NCBI GenBank assembly: GCA_934130935.1
Contig: CAKOYQ010000008.1
Location: 1 to 64,000, forward strand
Direction: 5' to 3'
DNA from: an uncultured Clostridia bacterium
Lineage (GTDB): Bacteria > Bacillota > Clostridia > TANB77 > CAG-508
DNA: 64,000 nucleotides
Positions 59,914 through 64,000 of this stretch are shown here, piece after piece. The position numbers were made by a program, and so were the translations under genes. The stretch's first letter is position 1, and every line of letters starts with the position of its first letter. Below the pieces are notes generated by a model. The model had not been told where the DNA came from and ran no database searches. It saw only the letters and a program-made list of their open reading frames with translations.

Positions 59914-62900
59914 AGTTGACGAACCTGTTGAGATTACAGATAGAAATGATTTAAATAAATTAAATAATATGTCTAATGGATCAAAACTTAGAATTATTCC
60001 AATAGACGCACCGCTCTATAAAAATATTAAAGGATACTGGACACCTATGACAGATGAAAAAGATCCTAATAAGCAAATAAAATTACAAAAGGGTGATATA
60101 GTTACTTATAAAGGCGAGTATGAGACTTTTAAAAATGTTGTTACAGATGAGACAATCGCATATTTAAAGGTTACAACAGAAGATGAAAAAGAGGGATATG
60201 TTAAATTATCTACAGTGGAACTTGTACTAAATAATAATGATAATACTAAAACAGGAAAGATAACAAACCAGAATTTAAAAAGTAATGTAACTTCCAGAGC
60301 AAAGGTTTCGGGAAAAACAATAGGACAAGATAAAGAAACATATGTAGTAGCAATAGCGGCAGGAAGAAACAATGAAGATGAAAAGGGTATAACTAATAAA
60401 GAAAAAAATTTAAAAGAAGAAGAGCTTACAATTAAGGTTGCAGAAAAAGTAAAGGAACTTCTAAGTGGATATACAAATATTAAAGTTGTACAAACTGGAA
60501 GTACGTCAAATAATCTAGGAGGAGTAAAGAATAAAGATAGAGCACAGCTAACTAGAGATGTAAATCCAAATTTATGTATTCAGATATATTTTGGAGATGG
60601 TAATGATGTTGGTGTTGAAACAATATATAAAGAGGGAGACGATATTTCACAACAACTTGCAGAAATATTAGCTAAAAACATGTCTTCTTCAATGGGACTT
60701 GAAAATTTAGGTGCCGGAGCAGATACTACTAAATGTAAAGATGCAGATGGAGCAAGTGCATCTTTAAGTATTATAGATAATGCAGCTGTAACAGGATTCC
60801 CATCAGTTGTAGCGATGGGGGGGAATTTAACTAAGGACCCTGATGCAAGTGTTATTGCTGGAGATGGTGTTAATAAATATGCGCAAGCGATAGTTAACAG
60901 TATAGATGAATATTTTAAAGCAGATTATTCAGGACGTACATCAACAGAAGATGTGAATACAACTTATAAAGATAGTACAGAGTCAAGAATTATTAATATG
61001 AAGTATGTATCTCCAGAGAAGCTACAAAAATATGTAGATGGTGGCGATTTTGAAAACGCTTTAAAATCATATACAATAGATGATGAAAAAAATTTAGTAA
61101 TTGTTACTTGGTCAAGAGGAGAAGATGGAAGTATTGAATTAAGAACTAATAATTCTATGAATTTGAAAACAGCATTAAAAAAATTTGTAATGCCATATGA
61201 ATATTTATTATTTTTCTACATTGATACAGATTATGAAAAATTTGTAGATGATTTGGAAGAAGAAGTTATGAAAACTGAAATAGTTATGGCTGTACAAGAT
61301 AATATAAGCACTACTAATACAACTGAAACAACAAAACAAAAAAAGGATGCAGATGTTGATAAGTTTGATGAAGATTGGCACGAGACAAACAAAAAGACTA
61401 CACTAACCGAAAACGTAAGTACTACTGTGAATGTAACATATGTACAAAACTGGTGTGTAAAGGCATATCAAGAAAATAGTTATAGTGAGGCAGTATTACA
61501 ACTAGGAGACGAAGAAGAAAAAATTATAGATGTACCAGGTAAAGTTACAGAATCAACATCAAATTCATCTACAACGGAAGAGGTTGTTAATAGTGGCAGT
61601 GAAACATATAATGAGATAGAAACAGATGCTAATGGTAATTCAACACAAGTACAAAAGAGTTATAATTATAAGACATATGAACAAAAATTATCAAATATAC
61701 ATACGATTTCTAATTCATATGAGAGAGGAGAATACAAAACAGAAGGTAGAGAAAGTGTATTTGTAGAATTATATAATAAACATAATATGATAATGAAGGT
61801 TAGAACATCAGATTATTTATTTAAGATTATAGAAAATAATGAGAGAACAGCAGATTTATTAGATTTAACTAAATACTTAATTTATAAAGCAACTAATATT
61901 CCTTGGGGAGTTTTGGAATTCGATTTTAGTATATTTGATTTAGAGCAATTTAATAGTATATCAATGGGAGGATTAGATGCATTTATAAGATATTTAAATA
62001 AAATGGAAGGTAGTTTTGGTGAATCTCCAGATGGAACTAAATATGTAATAGGGGTTGATACAAATGCAGGCAGTTTAGCGTTAGCACATGGTATTGATTT
62101 GACATATGGTGGATACAGGAAAAGATTTGAAGATGCAGGATATAAAATAAGGGCTGGAGAGTATGTTGATAAAGAATTTGTAGACGGTATAGTAAAAGAA
62201 ATAGTTTTAAAAGACTTAGATGAAGTAAATAAATTGGGATTAGATTTAACGCAATATCAAAAATATGCATTGGTATCCAGAATGTTTAATTGTGGTCATG
62301 CAGGAGCATTATTATACTCACGTGGTGGTAACAAGAATTTTGTTGAAGCATATAATCGTTATTGGGACCAAGAAAAAGATGATGAATATAAAGTGACTGA
62401 AAATGAAGGCATGTATAAACATAAACTCTATGAAACTTACATGAATAAGCCAGTTACTTCTCAAAGTGGTTATGTGCCTGGACTCGAAACAAGAAGGAGA
62501 TCAGAATGGATTTTATTTAAAACAGGTTATTATACATATACAGGTGAATGGTGTTCTGATTCTTATGGAGGAAATATAGTAGAAGCAGCTGCAACTGTGC
62601 ATGATTATATATCTTCAAATGAATATTTATATTACACAGATGGAGGAGGAGGTTTGCCAAGTTCTTTAAAAAATGTAAAAAATACAAGATCTGTTTGTTG
62701 TGCAACATTTGTATCATGGACATTATATGAAGCAGGATATGATTGGATGGAACAGTGTCCAAATATAAATGCTTGTGCGTCATTATTACCATTCTTAATT
62801 AAGAATGGCGGAAACAAAATAATGAATCCAACACTAGATAAGTTACAACCTGGAGATATCTTATTTTATGGTAGTGGAGGTTCAGACCATACAGATATAT

Positions 62901-63013
62901 ATATAGGAGATGGCTTATGGTATAATTGTGGAGACACTCCATCAACACGTAGAAAAAATCCATATAAAAAGTCTTTAAGAGCTGATGTATATTGTATAAT
63001 AAGATTTAATTAA
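59867..63013 (+). CDS. Multi-domain peptidoglycan hydrolase of the secretion locus (C-terminal part)
   Basis: 1048 residues in this frame. Order: SH3-like segment (about 20-115); an N-acetylmuramoyl-alanine amidase-like domain (about 150-345) that lacks the zinc histidines (AAGRNN where AGHGG is usual, QIYFGDG where SIHAN is usual) and so is probably not catalytic; a helical and Thr/Ser-rich middle; a GH24/endolysin-like lysozyme domain (about 690-850, KMEGSFGES, LVSRMFNCGHAGA); and a C-terminal NlpC/P60-type peptidase with CCATFVSW (Cys 944/945) and DHTDIYIGDG (His 1008). It would open the wall for the channel, like VirB1. The ATG at 59867 has only a weak GGAG two bases away, which supports the frameshift reading. 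Confidence 0.82.
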   Translation: MQNTGKGETSTIEQAKVDEPVEITDRNDLNKLNNMSNGSKLRIIPIDAPLYKNIKGYWTPMTDEKDPNKQIKLQKGDIVTYKGEYETFKNVVTDETIAYLKVTTEDEKEGYVKLSTVELVLNNNDNTKTGKITNQNLKSNVTSRAKVSGKTIGQDKETYVVAIAAGRNNEDEKGITNKEKNLKEEELTIKVAEKVKELLSGYTNIKVVQTGSTSNNLGGVKNKDRAQLTRDVNPNLCIQIYFGDGNDVGVETIYKEGDDISQQLAEILAKNMSSSMGLENLGAGADTTKCKDADGASASLSIIDNAAVTGFPSVVAMGGNLTKDPDASVIAGDGVNKYAQAIVNSIDEYFKADYSGRTSTEDVNTTYKDSTESRIINMKYVSPEKLQKYVDGGDFENALKSYTIDDEKNLVIVTWSRGEDGSIELRTNNSMNLKTALKKFVMPYEYLLFFYIDTDYEKFVDDLEEEVMKTEIVMAVQDNISTTNTTETTKQKKDADVDKFDEDWHETNKKTTLTENVSTTVNVTYVQNWCVKAYQENSYSEAVLQLGDEEEKIIDVPGKVTESTSNSSTTEEVVNSGSETYNEIETDANGNSTQVQKSYNYKTYEQKLSNIHTISNSYERGEYKTEGRESVFVELYNKHNMIMKVRTSDYLFKIIENNERTADLLDLTKYLIYKATNIPWGVLEFDFSIFDLEQFNSISMGGLDAFIRYLNKMEGSFGESPDGTKYVIGVDTNAGSLALAHGIDLTYGGYRKRFEDAGYKIRAGEYVDKEFVDGIVKEIVLKDLDEVNKLGLDLTQYQKYALVSRMFNCGHAGALLYSRGGNKNFVEAYNRYWDQEKDDEYKVTENEGMYKHKLYETYMNKPVTSQSGYVPGLETRRRSEWILFKTGYYTYTGEWCSDSYGGNIVEAAATVHDYISSNEYLYYTDGGGGLPSSLKNVKNTRSVCCATFVSWTLYEAGYDWMEQCPNINACASLLPFLIKNGGNKIMNPTLDKLQPGDILFYGSGGSDHTDIYIGDGLWYNCGDTPSTRRKNPYKKSLRADVYCIIRFN

Positions 63014-63023
63014 GGAGTTTATA

Positions 63024-63140
63024 ATGAATAATAAATATAAAATAATAAACATATTAATATGTCTTTTAATTATAATGATTTGTATTTTGACAGCGTGCAT
63101 TATTATTATAAAAAATCATAATGCCAATCGGAAAAAATGA
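63024..63140 (+). CDS. N-terminal membrane segment of a second NTF2-like protein (frame-shifted)
   Basis: 38 codons with GGAG upstream: a basic start, a hydrophobic helix with the lipobox-like ILTAC, and RKK before a TGA stop at 63138. The stop follows directly on the A6 run 63132-63137. One extra A would continue into NEELPTDTTP of the next frame, so this is likely the true N-terminus of the gene running to the window end. Confidence 0.6.
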   Translation: MNNKYKIINILICLLIIMICILTACIIIIKNHNANRKK

Positions 63141-64000
63141 AGAGTTACCTACTGATACAACACCGATTGAACTTGAAGAAGATATACATGAAGTAGCAGA
63201 AAAAGGTTTGTACTATTGTATGAAAAATATTTGTGGAAAATATTATGAATATATTAATCAATATAATACAGATACATATTATTCGAGATTAGAAGGTGAG
63301 ATTACAGTTACTCCAGAAGAAAAACAAGACACATATGAAACTATTTGTAAGCTTTTGGATAGTGAGTATATTAAGGATAATAGTATTGAGGACAATTATA
63401 TAAAAAAAATGCTAATCACGTATAAAGAATCTGATGATTTTGAAATTAATAAAATGTATTCTCAAGATATTGATGAAAACACAACAATTATGTGGGCAGA
63501 GATATCACTATTAAAAGAATATAAAAAAACAAATAACAATAAAGTAGTCATTGCTAAATTAGATAGAAAAAATAGTTTGTTTTCTATAATACCTAAAGAA
63601 ATAACAAGTCAACAAATATTGCAAGACAAAATTAATGTTTCGACTGATGAAATTGAAGAAAATACATATAATAAATATAAATACCAAATTATTAGTGATG
63701 AACAAATAGTAAGTGATCTTTTAATGAAATATAAGTATGCAGTTTTGTATAATAGGGAAGATGCATATGCTTTATTAGATAAAGAATATAGGGAAAAAAG
63801 ATTTGGAGATTATAATACATTTAGTAAATATATTGACAATAATATAAAAGAAATAAATGCTTTAAGTTTTTCAAAATATTTGGTTAATAACTATAATGAA
63901 TATAAAGAATATATATGTGCAGATGCAGAAGGAAATTTATATATATTTCATGACAAGTCTATTATGAATTTTTCTGTAATATTAGATACATACACGGTAG
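63121..64000 (+). CDS. NTF2/VirB8-like secretion accessory, partial
   Basis: 293 codons open to the window edge. It begins in a frame different from the membrane segment upstream; its first ATG has no ribosome site. Residues about 195-290 (LLMKYKYAVLYNREDAYALLD and after) resemble the domain of the 58383-59315 protein: helical start, then FSKYIDNN and a beta-rich end. Probably the soluble body of a membrane-anchored channel accessory. Function inferred from similarity to that neighbour and from context. Confidence 0.6.
   Translation, partial: MPIGKNEELPTDTTPIELEEDIHEVAEKGLYYCMKNICGKYYEYINQYNTDTYYSRLEGEITVTPEEKQDTYETICKLLDSEYIKDNSIEDNYIKKMLITYKESDDFEINKMYSQDIDENTTIMWAEISLLKEYKKTNNNKVVIAKLDRKNSLFSIIPKEITSQQILQDKINVSTDEIEENTYNKYKYQIISDEQIVSDLLMKYKYAVLYNREDAYALLDKEYREKRFGDYNTFSKYIDNNIKEINALSFSKYLVNNYNEYKEYICADAEGNLYIFHDKSIMNFSVILDTYTV

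Overview
The window comes from the replication-origin region of a very AT-rich, Gram-positive-type (Firmicutes/Clostridia-like) chromosome. The support is the order gyrB-recF-dnaN-dnaA / rpmH-rnpA-yidD-yidC-khpB-mnmE-mnmG-rsmG-parA-parB, many TTATCCACA-type DnaA boxes on both sides of dnaA, strong GGAGG ribosome sites, and ordinary use of TGA as stop. The low GC, giant Cna-B/SdrD-like surface proteins and chromosomal type IV secretion genes suggest an uncultured gut Clostridia lineage; the exact taxon is inference.

Layout. 1-20.2 kb (minus strand): cell-surface cluster. A promoter drives a VanW/G5 protein and two large secreted adhesins (1607 aa, and 1317 aa with a predicted thioester domain). 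These are followed by a CapA-like phosphoesterase and a giant adhesin of at least 2643 codons that runs off the left edge and looks like an in-frame fusion of paralogues of the other two. 20.3-22.3 kb: small starch-binding-like protein, SDR oxidoreductase, tRNA-Thr/Glu/Lys operon, DUF1858 protein. 22.4-28.3 kb (plus strand, head-on to replication): type IV secretion set 1 (VirD4-like coupling ATPase, VirB2-like, VirB6-like and PrgI/VirB3-like proteins), then DnaD- and DnaC-like replication proteins. 28.4-31.2 kb: gyrA and a small unknown gene. 31.3-34.9 kb: XRE regulator and a minus-strand block with the VirB4 ATPase that probably completes set 1. 34.9-35.5 kb: non-coding stretch with a possible orphan structured RNA. 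35.5-42.5 kb: gyrB, recF, dnaN, dnaA and oriC. 42.4-51.3 kb: the rpmH-to-parB segment, interrupted by a 290-bp near-perfect palindrome before parA. 51.3-51.7 kb: two tRNA-Ser genes. 51.8-64 kb (plus strand): type IV secretion set 2 (pilin, PrgI-like, TraC-like, VirB4 ATPase, VirB6-like, NTF2/VirB8-like proteins and a large multi-domain wall hydrolase).

Gene polarity switches at dnaA/rpmH, as expected for bidirectional replication from an origin at about 40.2-42.2 kb. Neither secretion locus shows a relaxase, integrase or attachment site in the window, so both look like resident chromosomal machines, although something mobile outside the window cannot be excluded. Two genes of set 2 are broken by one-base shifts at runs of six A. 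Several long inverted repeats (8.2, 25.6 and 49.3 kb) are not explained by the genes.
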